Of a stretch of DNA of 64,000 nt, positions 28,136 through 36,226 are shown in pieces; the first letter of the stretch is position 1; each line of letters starts with the position of its first letter. The notes under the pieces were generated by a model. That model ran no database searches. It saw only the letters and a program-made list of their open reading frames with translations, and was not told the origin of the DNA. A program made the position numbers and the translations under genes. Source of the DNA: Halorubrum salinarum (GTDB lineage: Archaea > Halobacteriota > Halobacteria > Halobacteriales > Haloferacaceae); contig NZ_CP053941.1 of the NCBI RefSeq assembly GCF_013267195.1, forward strand, positions 248,001 to 312,000. Reading direction: 5' to 3'.

Positions 28136-29638
28136 TCAGGAGGTCCAGAACGCCTTCGTGAACAGCACGAGGACGGGGATGATCTCGATCCGGCCGATCC
28201 ACATCAGCACGACCATCACGGCCCGCGTACTCAGCGGGAACGTCGCGAAGGTGCCGTACGGCCCCGCGTCGCCGAACGCCGGCCCGATGTTGAGGAACGT
28301 CGTCGCCGCGGCGCCGAGCGCCTCGAACTCGGAGACGCGGAGCCCGGCCCGCTCGGCGTCGACGACGATGACGACGGCGAGCAGGAAGAAGATCACGATG
28401 CTGAGGAGGAGGTACGCGTAGATGTCGCGGATCGCCCCCTCCTCGATCGACTTCCCCGAGATCCGGACCGGCCGCACCGACTCGGGGTGGATCGCGGTGT
28501 AGAGGTTCCGGCGGAACGACTTCAGCGCCACCAGCCACCGCAGCGACTTGATCGAGCAGGTGGTCGACCCGACCATCCCGCCGACGAACATGCCCATGAA
28601 CAGCATGTGCTTGGCCGCGGGCGCCCACAGCACGTAGTCGGTGCTCGCGTACCCGGTCGTCGTCACGATGGAGGCGACGTTGAACACGGCGTGCCGGACC
28701 GTTGCCTCGGCGCCGAACCCGGTGCTCGGGTCGAGGAACAGCGAGACCGCGACGATCGACGCGAGCGTCCCCATCGCGCCGAGGTAGAAGTGGAACTCCT
28801 CGTTTCGCAGCAGGCGCATCGGCTCGCCGTTGATGGCGAAGTAGATGAGGACGAAGCTGGTCGAGCCGATCACCATGAACGGGACCACCGCCCACTGGAT
28901 CAGCGGGTGGAACGCCCCGACCGAGAGCGGCTCCGGCGAGAAGCCGGCGGTCGCGACCGAGGTGAACGCGTGCGCGACCGCGTTGTACAGGTCCATCTGC
29001 GGGTCGACGGCGAGGCCGAGCAGGAAGTAGACGGCGATCGCCAGCCCCGTGAGCCCGAAGTAGATCCCCCAGATCAGCTGCGCCGTCCGAGAGATCTTCG
29101 GCGTGAGCTTGTTGACGTCCTGGGTCTGCGACTCCGACTCCATGAGCTGGGCCCCGCCGACGCCGATCTCCGAGAGCACCGCGGTCGCCAGGATGAGGAT
29201 GCCGAGCCCCCCGAGCCACTGGATCACCTGCCGCCACATCATGACGGACCGCGAGTGGACGGAGAAGTCCCGCAGCACGGTCGCGCCCGTCGTCGTCAGC
29301 CCGCTCATCGACTCGAACATCGCGTTGACCGGGTGCGCGACCGTGCCGACCCCCGCCACGACGAATGGGATCGCGCCGACCGCGGCGACGAGGAACCAGA
29401 TCAGCGCCACCGCGAGGAACGCCTCCCGCGGCCCGAGGTCCTCCGCCGGGTCCCGCGTCGACCGGAACGCCGCGCCGAGCGCGAGCGAGACCGCGATCGC
29501 GGCGAGGAACGGGACGGGGGACTCGCCGTAGTAGAACGCGAGGAGGAGGGGGAACGCGAGCGGGACGGGGAGGGCGGCGAGGACGTCGCCGGTGAGTCCG
29601 ACGCTGGCCCGCCACCCGACGCGGATGCTGGTGCTCAC
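28136..29638 (-). CDS. trkH2: TrkH potassium transporter subunit (copy 2, altered gating loop)
   Basis: A 500-residue TrkH paralogue. Pore loops: SMSGLTTTGATV, FTSVATAGFSP, VTTTGYASTDY and TFLNIGPAFG, with filter glycines kept. The intramembrane gating loop differs from copy 1: GGMVGSTTCSIKSLRW has Thr-Cys-Ser where GGG is usual. It begins with GTG only five bases after the trkA stop, so it is tightly coupled to trkA. The extended upstream frame seen before this GTG is trkA shadow. Probably a K+ uptake unit with different gating or regulation from copy 1. Confidence 0.9.
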   Translation of the reverse strand: MSTSIRVGWRASVGLTGDVLAALPVPLAFPLLLAFYYGESPVPFLAAIAVSLALGAAFRSTRDPAEDLGPREAFLAVALIWFLVAAVGAIPFVVAGVGTVAHPVNAMFESMSGLTTTGATVLRDFSVHSRSVMMWRQVIQWLGGLGILILATAVLSEIGVGGAQLMESESQTQDVNKLTPKISRTAQLIWGIYFGLTGLAIAVYFLLGLAVDPQMDLYNAVAHAFTSVATAGFSPEPLSVGAFHPLIQWAVVPFMVIGSTSFVLIYFAINGEPMRLLRNEEFHFYLGAMGTLASIVAVSLFLDPSTGFGAEATVRHAVFNVASIVTTTGYASTDYVLWAPAAKHMLFMGMFVGGMVGSTTCSIKSLRWLVALKSFRRNLYTAIHPESVRPVRISGKSIEEGAIRDIYAYLLLSIVIFFLLAVVIVVDAERAGLRVSEFEALGAAATTFLNIGPAFGDAGPYGTFATFPLSTRAVMVVLMWIGRIEIIPVLVLFTKAFWTS

Positions 29639-29643
29639 GGGAC

Positions 29644-30981
29644 TCAGGCCATCGAGGCGATGTCGCTCACGGAGTCGGACTCCACGAGGAGGATGACGTG
29701 GTCGCCGGCCTGAAGCACCGTGCCACCGCGGGGCGTGACCAGCCGGTGGTCCCGTGTGATCGCGCCGATGACGAACCGCACGTCGCTGTCGGCGACGATC
29801 TCCGAGATCGGTCGGCCGACGAGCCCGCACCCCTCGGTGAGTTCGAGTTCGAGCACCTCCGCCTGGTCGTTCTCCAGCACGGCGATGTTCTCCGCGACGC
29901 TCTCGTAGGTGAACCGCGTGATCTCCTCGGCGGTCACCGTGCGGGGGTTGACCGCGATGTCGATGCCGATCTCCTCGAAGACGGTGACGTAGTCGGGGCT
30001 GTCGACGACGGCGATCACGCGGTCGACGCCGAGGCGCTTGGCGAGCACGGAGATGAGGAGGTTCTTCTCGTCCGAGCGGAGCGCCGTGACGACGATGTCG
30101 GCCTCGTCGACGTGCTCGCGGGCGAGGAACTCCGTGTCCGTCGCGTCGTGCTCCATGACGACGGTGTCCGGGAGGTTCTCAGCGAGCCACCGCGCGCGGT
30201 CGGCGTCCTGCTCGATCAGCCGCGGCCTGAAGTCGCGCTCCTCCAGGAGCCGGGCGGTCTGGTAGCCGATCTCGCTGCCGCCGACGACCACGATCTCGTC
30301 GGCGCGGTCGGGCGTCGCCTCGGGCGCGACGTCGGTCGCGAACGACTGGACGCTCTCGGGGCTCCCGATCACCACCGCGCGGTCGCCGACGGCGATGTCG
30401 GTGTCCCCGCGGGGGATGATCATGTCGCCGTTCCGGAACAGGCCGACGAACGTGAGCGACTCGAAGCGGTCCGCCTCCGAGACGGTCTGTCCGGCGACGG
30501 GGCTCCCCTCGGCGATCTCGAACTCGGCCATCTGGACGAGGCCGCCGGCGAACGGGTCGACGTCGACGGCCGCCGGGAGCCCGATGACGCGGACGATGTT
30601 CTCCGCGGTCAGCAGGTCCGTACACACCATGAAGTCGACGCCGAAGGCGCCCTCGCCGCCCTCCCACGTGCGGAGGAAGTCGGTGCTCTTGACGCGGGCG
30701 ATCGTGAACCCGTCCCCGAGCGTCTTGGCGGTGCCGCAGGCGACGAGGTTCGTCTGGTCGTCGTCGGTACAAGCGATGACCATGTCCGCGCGGTCGACCT
30801 CGGCGGCCGACTGGATCTCCGAGGAGGTGCCGTCGCCCGCGATGGTGAGGACGTCGAGTTCGTACTTGAGCTGTTCCGCCCGGTCCGGATCGACGTCCAC
30901 GACGACGACTTCGTGGTCCGACGCGAGACTGGCGGCGATGCTCGTCCCGACCTCGCCGGCCCCGATGACGACCACGTACAT
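29644..30981 (-). CDS. trkA: TrkA regulatory subunit, two RCK domains
   Basis: A 445-residue cytoplasmic gating ring protein with two RCK (TrkA-N plus TrkA-C) halves. The first Rossmann fold reads YVVVIGAGEVGTSIAASL, followed by the acidic strand end VVVVDVDPDRAEQL, so NAD(H) or adenine nucleotide binding is expected. The second fold near residue 225 reads EIVVVGGSEIGYQTARLL, a degenerate loop. TrkA-C domains occur near 140-215 and 370-445. ATG at 30981 (MYVVV) is used; a GTG two codons earlier is possible. It heads the likely operon trkA-trkH2-trkH1-usp-usp. Confidence 0.92.
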   Translation of the reverse strand: MYVVVIGAGEVGTSIAASLASDHEVVVVDVDPDRAEQLKYELDVLTIAGDGTSSEIQSAAEVDRADMVIACTDDDQTNLVACGTAKTLGDGFTIARVKSTDFLRTWEGGEGAFGVDFMVCTDLLTAENIVRVIGLPAAVDVDPFAGGLVQMAEFEIAEGSPVAGQTVSEADRFESLTFVGLFRNGDMIIPRGDTDIAVGDRAVVIGSPESVQSFATDVAPEATPDRADEIVVVGGSEIGYQTARLLEERDFRPRLIEQDADRARWLAENLPDTVVMEHDATDTEFLAREHVDEADIVVTALRSDEKNLLISVLAKRLGVDRVIAVVDSPDYVTVFEEIGIDIAVNPRTVTAEEITRFTYESVAENIAVLENDQAEVLELELTEGCGLVGRPISEIVADSDVRFVIGAITRDHRLVTPRGGTVLQAGDHVILLVESDSVSDIASMA

Positions 30982-31104
30982 GGGCACATCCAGTTACCGG
31001 ACCCTCAAGTTCGTTACTATCGCTCCCCGGGGCGGCTCCCGCGCGTCGACGGAATCGAGACGCGTGCTGCGCGGCTCGATGCCCGGAATCCCGCGAACCC
31101 GAGC

Positions 31105-32019
31105 CTACGAGTCCCCGCCGGCGCCGCCCGTCGCGCCGCCGAACGACGCGGGGTCAGTCCACTCGTTGCGCCCCGAGACCGTCCGCTGCGGGAAGGGGAT
31201 GGAGATGTCCTCCTCGTCGAACCGTTTCTTGACGGCCTTCACGTAGTCGGCACGCGCCTTCACGAAGTCCGCCCGCGAGGGGTCCTCGATCCAGATCCGC
31301 GACTGGAGGCCGACGTAGGAGTCGGCCAGCTCGGTGAGGCGGACCGACGGCGCCGGGTCGTCGAGGATGGCGTCGCTCTTCTCGGCCTCCTCGACGATGA
31401 TGTCCGTCGCCTTCTCGACGTCGTCCTCGTAGTCGATCCCGAAGACGAACTTCAGGCGGAGCGTCTTCTTCGCGACCGGGTTCTTCACCACGTCGCTCGT
31501 CAGGGCGTGGTTCGGCACCGTGAGCAGCTCGTTGTCGAACGTGCGGACGCGGGTGACGCGGAACGAGATGTCCTCGACGACGCCCGAGTTGCCGTTCCAC
31601 TCGATCCAGTCGCCGATGCGGAACGGCTTGTCGGTGTAGATGAACACGCCCGCGACGAAGTTCTTGATCACGTCCTGGAGCGCGAAGCCGATCGCGAGCG
31701 TCGCCGCGGCCGCGATCGTCGCCAGCGATCGCAGGAACCCCTGGTACCCCGCCGCGCCGAACGCGACCGTGACGCCGGCGAACAGCACCAGGAACGCCAC
31801 GATCTTCTGGAGCGGGCGCCGGGCGTGCTCGTCGAGCCCCTGCCTGTCGAAGACCCGCGTGACGAGCGGGGTGACGACCGCCTTGTAGAGCAGGTACGTC
31901 GCGACGACGACGGCGAGGAAGATGGCGGCGTCGACGACGAGGTCCGTCACCGGCCCGAGGTACGGGCGGAGCGTCCCCGCGACCGCGACGACGCCGGCCG
32001 GCCCCGCGGCGGCGCTCAT
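31105..32019 (-). CDS. mscS: MscS-type mechanosensitive channel
   Basis: A 304-residue small-conductance mechanosensitive channel. Three N-terminal helices, the third being the pore-lining TM3 (FLRSLATIAAAATLAIGFALQDVIKNFVAG, in pieces with the A/G packing pattern), followed by the beta domain (KPFRIGDWIEWNGNSGVVED, then TRVRTFDNELLTVPNHAL), the family core. It opens when cells swell and lets solutes out, the counterpart of the Trk uptake system encoded next to it. Its ATG overlaps the YhbY stop (TGATG), so the two are translated from one message. Confidence 0.9.
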   Translation of the reverse strand: MSAAAGPAGVVAVAGTLRPYLGPVTDLVVDAAIFLAVVVATYLLYKAVVTPLVTRVFDRQGLDEHARRPLQKIVAFLVLFAGVTVAFGAAGYQGFLRSLATIAAAATLAIGFALQDVIKNFVAGVFIYTDKPFRIGDWIEWNGNSGVVEDISFRVTRVRTFDNELLTVPNHALTSDVVKNPVAKKTLRLKFVFGIDYEDDVEKATDIIVEEAEKSDAILDDPAPSVRLTELADSYVGLQSRIWIEDPSRADFVKARADYVKAVKKRFDEEDISIPFPQRTVSGRNEWTDPASFGGATGGAGGDS

Positions 32020-32264
32020 CAGTGGAGCACCGCGGTGTTCCCGCGCGTCTCGATCAGGTCCGCCCCGACCGCGTCCGCGAGTTCCTCGGCGAGCTCCTCT
32101 GTCGTGGTGCCCCCGCGGGCCGCGCGGAGGAACTTCACCTTCACCAGCTTCCGGTCGTCGAGCTGGTCCGCCAGCTCGTCGACGACGGAGTCGATGCCGT
32201 GCTTCCCGACCCAGACGGTGACGTCGAGGTCGTGCGCCTCCTTCCGCAGTTCCTGGTCGCTCAT
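32019..32264 (-). CDS. YhbY / CRS1-YhbY (CRM) domain RNA-binding protein
   Basis: An 81-residue CRM-domain protein. The sequence shows the alpha-beta fold with VWVGKHGID (GxxG-like RNA-binding loop region), LVKVKFLRAARG and the ending GADLIETRGNTAVLH. YhbY-type proteins bind ribosomal precursors and help assemble the large subunit. It is the first gene of a pair with mscS. The start MSDQELRKEAHDLD gives the usual size. Confidence 0.88.
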   Translation of the reverse strand: MSDQELRKEAHDLDVTVWVGKHGIDSVVDELADQLDDRKLVKVKFLRAARGGTTTEELAEELADAVGADLIETRGNTAVLH

Positions 32265-32359
32265 ACGCGGTCGAGTCGGCCGCGCGCATTGAAGCTTGAG
32301 GTTCGGTCGCGCCGCGCTCGCCGCCGCAACGCCGCCCGCCGCGACGCCGTCGCCCCGCG

Positions 32360-32809
32360 TCACCGCTCGCGTTCGACGTCGCGCTCCCGGTCGGCGGCCC
32401 GGTTTCGCTCGGCCCACTCGGCGGCGTCCTCGGGGGTCTCGGTCTCCAGGAGGCGGTCGAGCTTCCGCTCGAACTGCTCGTCGGTGAGGTCGCCGTTCGC
32501 GTAGCGGGTCCGCAGCCGTTCGAGGGCGTCCGCGGTGTCGGCGGACTCGTCGTCGCTGTCCGCCGTCTCGCCGTGTCTGCCCCACAGGGGATCGGTCTCG
32601 TACTCCTCGAAGTCGGACTCTCCGCCCTCCTCGTCGAACAGCATCGAGACGACCGGAACGATCACGATGTAGCCGAACAGCATGAACCCGAGCCACCAGT
32701 CGAACCCGAGCAGGAGGGCGGCGAGCCACGTCCCGGTGACCGTCGTGGCGGCGATGCCGCTCGCGTTGCGACGGAACCGGTCGCGGAGGGTCTCGTCGTC
32801 GTCGACCAT
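32360..32809 (-). CDS. SHOCT-domain membrane protein
   Basis: A 149-residue protein with two helices near residues 20-35 (ATTVTGTWLAALLLGF) and 39-57 (WLGFMLFGYIVIVPVVSML), an acidic linker, then a SHOCT domain near residues 92-122 (ALERLRTRYANGDLTDEQFERK split by my length limit, ending LDRLLE), and a charged tail. SHOCT is a short oligomerisation motif found at the end of many membrane and phage-like proteins. Function unknown. It stands alone between yhbY and the DUF5797 gene. Confidence 0.8.
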   Translation of the reverse strand: MVDDDETLRDRFRRNASGIAATTVTGTWLAALLLGFDWWLGFMLFGYIVIVPVVSMLFDEEGGESDFEEYETDPLWGRHGETADSDDESADTADALERLRTRYANGDLTDEQFERKLDRLLETETPEDAAEWAERNRAADRERDVERER

Positions 32810-32887
32810 CGCCGTGACGGTCTCCGTCGCGGTACAAAGTCGTGTCGACGACCGGGAGGCTCCGGACCGCCGGGAGGACGGGACCGC

Positions 32888-33394
32888 CTACGACTCGATT
32901 TCGACGGTTATCTCGTCGCGGTCGACCGCCAGCCGGAACGTCGGCACGGTGCGGTAGACGACCTCGACGACGTTCTTGCGTTCGAGGCTGCGGAGCGCGC
33001 GCCGCACCGCGTCGACCTCGGGGTCGACGTCGTACGCCTCCCGGAGCGCGTTGAGCACGCTGACGACGGACTGCGAGCGCTCGTCCGGGCGGGCGAGCAC
33101 GTCGACCACCCGCGACTCCAGCTCGGGGACGCGGATCGTCTCCGGCACGCCGCCGCGCGCGACCGCGTCGGGCTCGACGCCCGGCTCCACGTCGACGAGG
33201 TCGTTCGCCTCCGCAGTCGCGCGGATCAGGCTGTCGTCGTCGCGGTAGTAGTACTCCTTCAGGTGGTTCTCCAGGTAGCCGTGGACCTCGCTGCCGCTCT
33301 CCATCTCCCACGCGTCCTGGAGCTCGCCGTTCTTCGTCGGCTGGAGGCGGACCACGTCGGCGAGCCGGTCGCGTTCCTCGTCGGTGAGGCTCAT
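32888..33394 (-). CDS. DUF5797-family protein
   Basis: A 168-residue haloarchaeal protein I recognise as DUF5797. It opens with ERDRLADVVRLQPTKNGELQ and EVHGYLENHLKEYYYRDD, then RATAEANDLVDVEPGVE, then a winged-helix-like C-terminal half (PDERSQSVVSVLNALREAYD, VDAVRRALRSLERKNVVEVV). It looks like a DNA- or RNA-binding helix-turn-helix protein. Its ATG overlaps the gatA stop by four bases, so it is translated with the amidotransferase genes. Role unknown. Confidence 0.75.
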   Translation of the reverse strand: MSLTDEERDRLADVVRLQPTKNGELQDAWEMESGSEVHGYLENHLKEYYYRDDDSLIRATAEANDLVDVEPGVEPDAVARGGVPETIRVPELESRVVDVLARPDERSQSVVSVLNALREAYDVDPEVDAVRRALRSLERKNVVEVVYRTVPTFRLAVDRDEITVEIES

Positions 33395-34689
33395 CGCTCC
33401 TCGACCGCGCTCGCGGCGCGGACGATGGTCTCCTCGCCGAACTTCGGGCCGACGAGTTGTAGCCCGACCGGCAGCCCGTCCGCCTCGCCCGCGGGCACGG
33501 AGACCGCGGGGAGGTTCGCGAGGTTGACCGGCGTCGTGTTCGCGTCCGCGAGGTACATCCGCAGCGGGTCGTCGAGGCTCTCGCCCAGCTCGAAGGGGAG
33601 GACCGGCATCGTCGGCGACGCGATCACGTCGACGTCGTCGAAGGCGTCCTCGAAGTCCCGACGGACCCACGCGCGGGCGTCCTGCGCTTTCTCGTAGTAC
33701 TTGTCGTGGTAGCCGGCCGAGAGCGCGTACGTGCCGAGCAGGATCCGGCGTTTGACCTCCGCGCCGAACCCCTCCTCGCGGGTCTCCGCGAACGACTCGT
33801 TCCAGTTGCCGTCCGCGTCGCTCCGGTGACCGTACCGGACGCCGTCGAAGCGCGCGAGGTTCGAGGAGGCCTCCGCCATCGCGATGACGTAGTACGCCTG
33901 GACCGCGTGCTCGACGGAGGGGAGCGAGATCTCCGTCGTCTCAGCGCCCTGCGCCTCCAGGTCGTCGATCGCGGCCTCGACCGTCTCGACGACGCGCTCG
34001 TCGGCGCCCTCGAACAGCTCCGTGGGCACGCCGACCGTCAGGCCCGCCACGTCGCCGTCGGCGGCCGCGGCGTAGCTCGCGTCGGGGTCGGCGCCCTCGA
34101 CCTCGCGCAGGTCGCGGGTCGTCCCGTCGTTCGGGTCGTCGCCCGCGATGACGTCGAGCGCGGCGGCCGCCTCCTCGACGGTGCCCGCGATCGGGCCGAT
34201 CTGTTCGAGGGAGTTCGCGTACGCGATGAGCCCGTACCGGGAGACGAGCCCGTAGGTGGGCTTGATCCCGACGACGCCGCAGAAGGCGGCCGGACAGCGC
34301 ACCGAGCCGCCGGTGTCGGAGCCGAGCGCCACGTCGGCCTCGCCCGCCGCGACCGCGGCCGCAGAGCCGCCGGAGGAGCCGCCCGGGACGCGGTCGGTGT
34401 CGACCGGGTTCCGCGTGGGGCCGAACGCGGAGGTCTCGGTCGTCGTCCCCATCCCGAACTCGTCCATGTTCGTCTTGCCGACAACCGTCGCGCCCGCCTC
34501 GGTCAGGCGGTCGACGACGGTCGCGGAGTAGGGCGGGACGTAGTCGGCAAGCATCTCCGAGCCGCAGGTCGTCCGGATCCCCTCCGTGGAGATGTTGTCC
34601 TTCACCGCGACGGTCGTGCCCGCGAGGGGGCCGTCGCCGTCGCCCTCGATCGTCGCCTCCGTGACGAAGGCGTTGATGTCGGCCGCCAT
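33391..34689 (-). CDS. gatA: Asp-tRNA(Asn)/Glu-tRNA(Gln) amidotransferase subunit A
   Basis: A 432-residue amidase-signature enzyme. The catalytic triad is visible: Lys in TTVAVKDNISTEG near residue 30, cis-Ser in ALGSDTGGSVRCPAAF near 127, and the Ser nucleophile in that GGS motif; RVPGGSSGGSAAAVA precedes it. GatA releases ammonia from glutamine for GatB, converting misacylated Asp-tRNA(Asn) or Glu-tRNA(Gln) to the correct amide. gatC lies directly upstream with no spare base between stop and start; gatB is not in this window. The protein is somewhat short at the N-terminus, as in other archaeal GatA. Confidence 0.93.
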   Translation of the reverse strand: MAADINAFVTEATIEGDGDGPLAGTTVAVKDNISTEGIRTTCGSEMLADYVPPYSATVVDRLTEAGATVVGKTNMDEFGMGTTTETSAFGPTRNPVDTDRVPGGSSGGSAAAVAAGEADVALGSDTGGSVRCPAAFCGVVGIKPTYGLVSRYGLIAYANSLEQIGPIAGTVEEAAAALDVIAGDDPNDGTTRDLREVEGADPDASYAAAADGDVAGLTVGVPTELFEGADERVVETVEAAIDDLEAQGAETTEISLPSVEHAVQAYYVIAMAEASSNLARFDGVRYGHRSDADGNWNESFAETREEGFGAEVKRRILLGTYALSAGYHDKYYEKAQDARAWVRRDFEDAFDDVDVIASPTMPVLPFELGESLDDPLRMYLADANTTPVNLANLPAVSVPAGEADGLPVGLQLVGPKFGEETIVRAASAVEER

Positions 34690-34992
34690 CTACGACACCT
34701 TCGGCCCGACGAAGAAGCCGTCCTCCGTCTCCTCGGCGTTCGCGAGCGCCTCCTCCTGCGAGAGCCCCTCGCGGACCTCGTCCGGGCGCATCACGTTGAC
34801 GAGCTCCTCCTCGCGCTCCGTCTCCGGGACCTCGTCGAGCGCCGCGAAGTACTCCAAGATGTCGCCGAACTGCGCCGCGAACTCGTCGACCTCCTCGTCG
34901 GCGAGCCGCACCCGCGCGAGATCCGCGACGTGTCTGACCTCCTCGGCGTCGACGGCGGCCTCGCCGTCGTCCGACGCTGCGGTGTCGCTCAT
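34690..34992 (-). CDS. gatC: Asp-tRNA(Asn)/Glu-tRNA(Gln) amidotransferase subunit C
   Basis: A 100-residue GatC: an acidic N-terminal extension followed by VRHVADLARVRLADEEVDEF, the first conserved helices, FGDILEYFAALDEVPETERE and a proline-poor C-terminal arm that wraps GatA (MRPDEVREGLSQEEALANA, ending FFVGPKVS). It is the first gene of the gatC-gatA-DUF5797 unit and its stop is immediately followed by the gatA ATG. Confidence 0.92.
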   Translation of the reverse strand: MSDTAASDDGEAAVDAEEVRHVADLARVRLADEEVDEFAAQFGDILEYFAALDEVPETEREEELVNVMRPDEVREGLSQEEALANAEETEDGFFVGPKVS

Positions 34993-35069
34993 ACCCGAAC
35001 GTACCACGCGGGCGGCGAGTAAGGGTTTCGGAAGGGGGCCGACGGCGCCGGAAGAGGCGAGGCCGGGAA

Positions 35070-35498
35070 TTACCGGACCTGATCGACGAACGCGAGCCAG
35101 CGCTCGTGGCCCGCCAGCGTGTCGGCGTGGTGCTCGTCGGCGAACCCCGGCCGGCGGATCCCCTCCAAGGCGTTGAGCGCGCGGTCGATGCCGACGACCT
35201 CGTCGGCGAGTGCCTCGGCGGTCTCGGGGTCGAGGGGGTCGCTCTCCAGCCGCTCGACGCGCCGCGCCCGCTCGGCCCTGAGGGACTCGCGCGCCGCCGT
35301 CACCTTCCGGTCGAGCGCGGGCGGGACCGCGTCGACCTTGCGGGTCTCGACGATGAACGCCGACAGGTCGACGGCGCTCCCGTCTATCTCGACCTCGTCG
35401 GGCACGCTCGCGCCGACGGTGGCGCTGGGGCTGTTCACGCGGTCGAGGAGGGCCTCGCGAACGTCGTCGTCGATCGCCGTTCGCTCCGGGTCGCTCAT
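35070..35498 (-). CDS. DUF5788-family protein
   Basis: A 142-residue haloarchaeal protein that I recognise as DUF5788. It shows REALLDRVNSPSATVGASVP, EIDGSAVDLSAFIVETRK, a long charged helix (LDRKVTAARESLRAERARRV), then ADEVVGIDRALNALEGI and a C-terminal WLAFVDQVR. It looks soluble and helical. No function is known to me. It lies between gatC and a Usp gene on the same strand with gaps of 77 and 94 bases. Confidence 0.75.
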   Translation of the reverse strand: MSDPERTAIDDDVREALLDRVNSPSATVGASVPDEVEIDGSAVDLSAFIVETRKVDAVPPALDRKVTAARESLRAERARRVERLESDPLDPETAEALADEVVGIDRALNALEGIRRPGFADEHHADTLAGHERWLAFVDQVR

Positions 35499-35592
35499 GG
35501 GTTCGCGTGGTCGACGGAGCCGGGAAAAATCGTCGGCCGTCGGTCGGCTCGGTCCGCCTCCCGCGTCCGCCTCGGTCGTCCGGCCCGCCGCC

Positions 35593-36096
35593 TCACGCGT
35601 CCTCGTCCGCCCGCACCGTCATCACCGGCACGTCCGAGAGCCGGACGACCTTCTCCGCGACGCTGCCGAGCAGGTACCGCTCGACCCCGGTCCGTCCGTG
35701 CGTCCCCATCACCACGAGGTCGGCGTCGGCCTCGTCGGCGTAGCGCAGTATCACCGAGTGGGGCGTCCCCGACTCGACCGCGGTCGTCAGGTCGACCTCG
35801 CCGGTCGAGGCCTGGATGAGCGCCTCGGCGTGGTCGGTGAGGCCGGCCTCGACCTCTTCGGGGTCGGGGCCGTCCCCGTGCCGCCCGATGTAGCCCTCGT
35901 CGGGCGACCGCCCGCTCATCGCCTGCGGGTCGTCGTTGAGGAACGCCCCGCTCAGGCCAAGCCCGCCCTCGCGGGTGTCGATCACGTGTAACACGTCCAC
36001 GCTCGCGCCGAACTGCGACGCGAGCGCCCCCACGTGCGCCGCCGCCGCCTCCGATCCGGCGCTCCCGTCTGTCGGGTACAGTATCCTGTCGTACAT
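35593..36096 (-). CDS. Universal stress protein (Usp), ATP-binding type
   Basis: A 167-residue single-domain Usp. It begins YDRILYPTDGSAGSEAAAAH and carries the complete nucleotide-binding motif VVMGTHGRTGVERYLLGSVA (GxxG-x9-GS), so ATP binding is likely. A 45-residue insertion (from about residue 42) lengthens it over the usual 140-150. Start ATG at 36096; a longer frame adds 15 residues without similarity. It is monocistronic by spacing. Likely a stress-response protein of the cytoplasm. Confidence 0.85.
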   Translation of the reverse strand: MYDRILYPTDGSAGSEAAAAHVGALASQFGASVDVLHVIDTREGGLGLSGAFLNDDPQAMSGRSPDEGYIGRHGDGPDPEEVEAGLTDHAEALIQASTGEVDLTTAVESGTPHSVILRYADEADADLVVMGTHGRTGVERYLLGSVAEKVVRLSDVPVMTVRADEDA

Positions 36097-36226
36097 CGTA
36101 CCACCAAGCTGAAACTTCGAGGAGCGGGGTGAAAAACGCACCGCAGCCCCCGTTCACGGCCGGTCCGCGAGTTCGTCCGGGTCGGAAGCGGGCGGGACGG
36201 CGGTGTCTGCGGGCGGTCGGGCGGCG

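Noticed and set aside
29698-32292. 864-codon + strand frame across trkA, mscS and yhbY
   Set aside because: It crosses three well-supported minus-strand genes and the gaps between them, with composition typical of a GC shadow.
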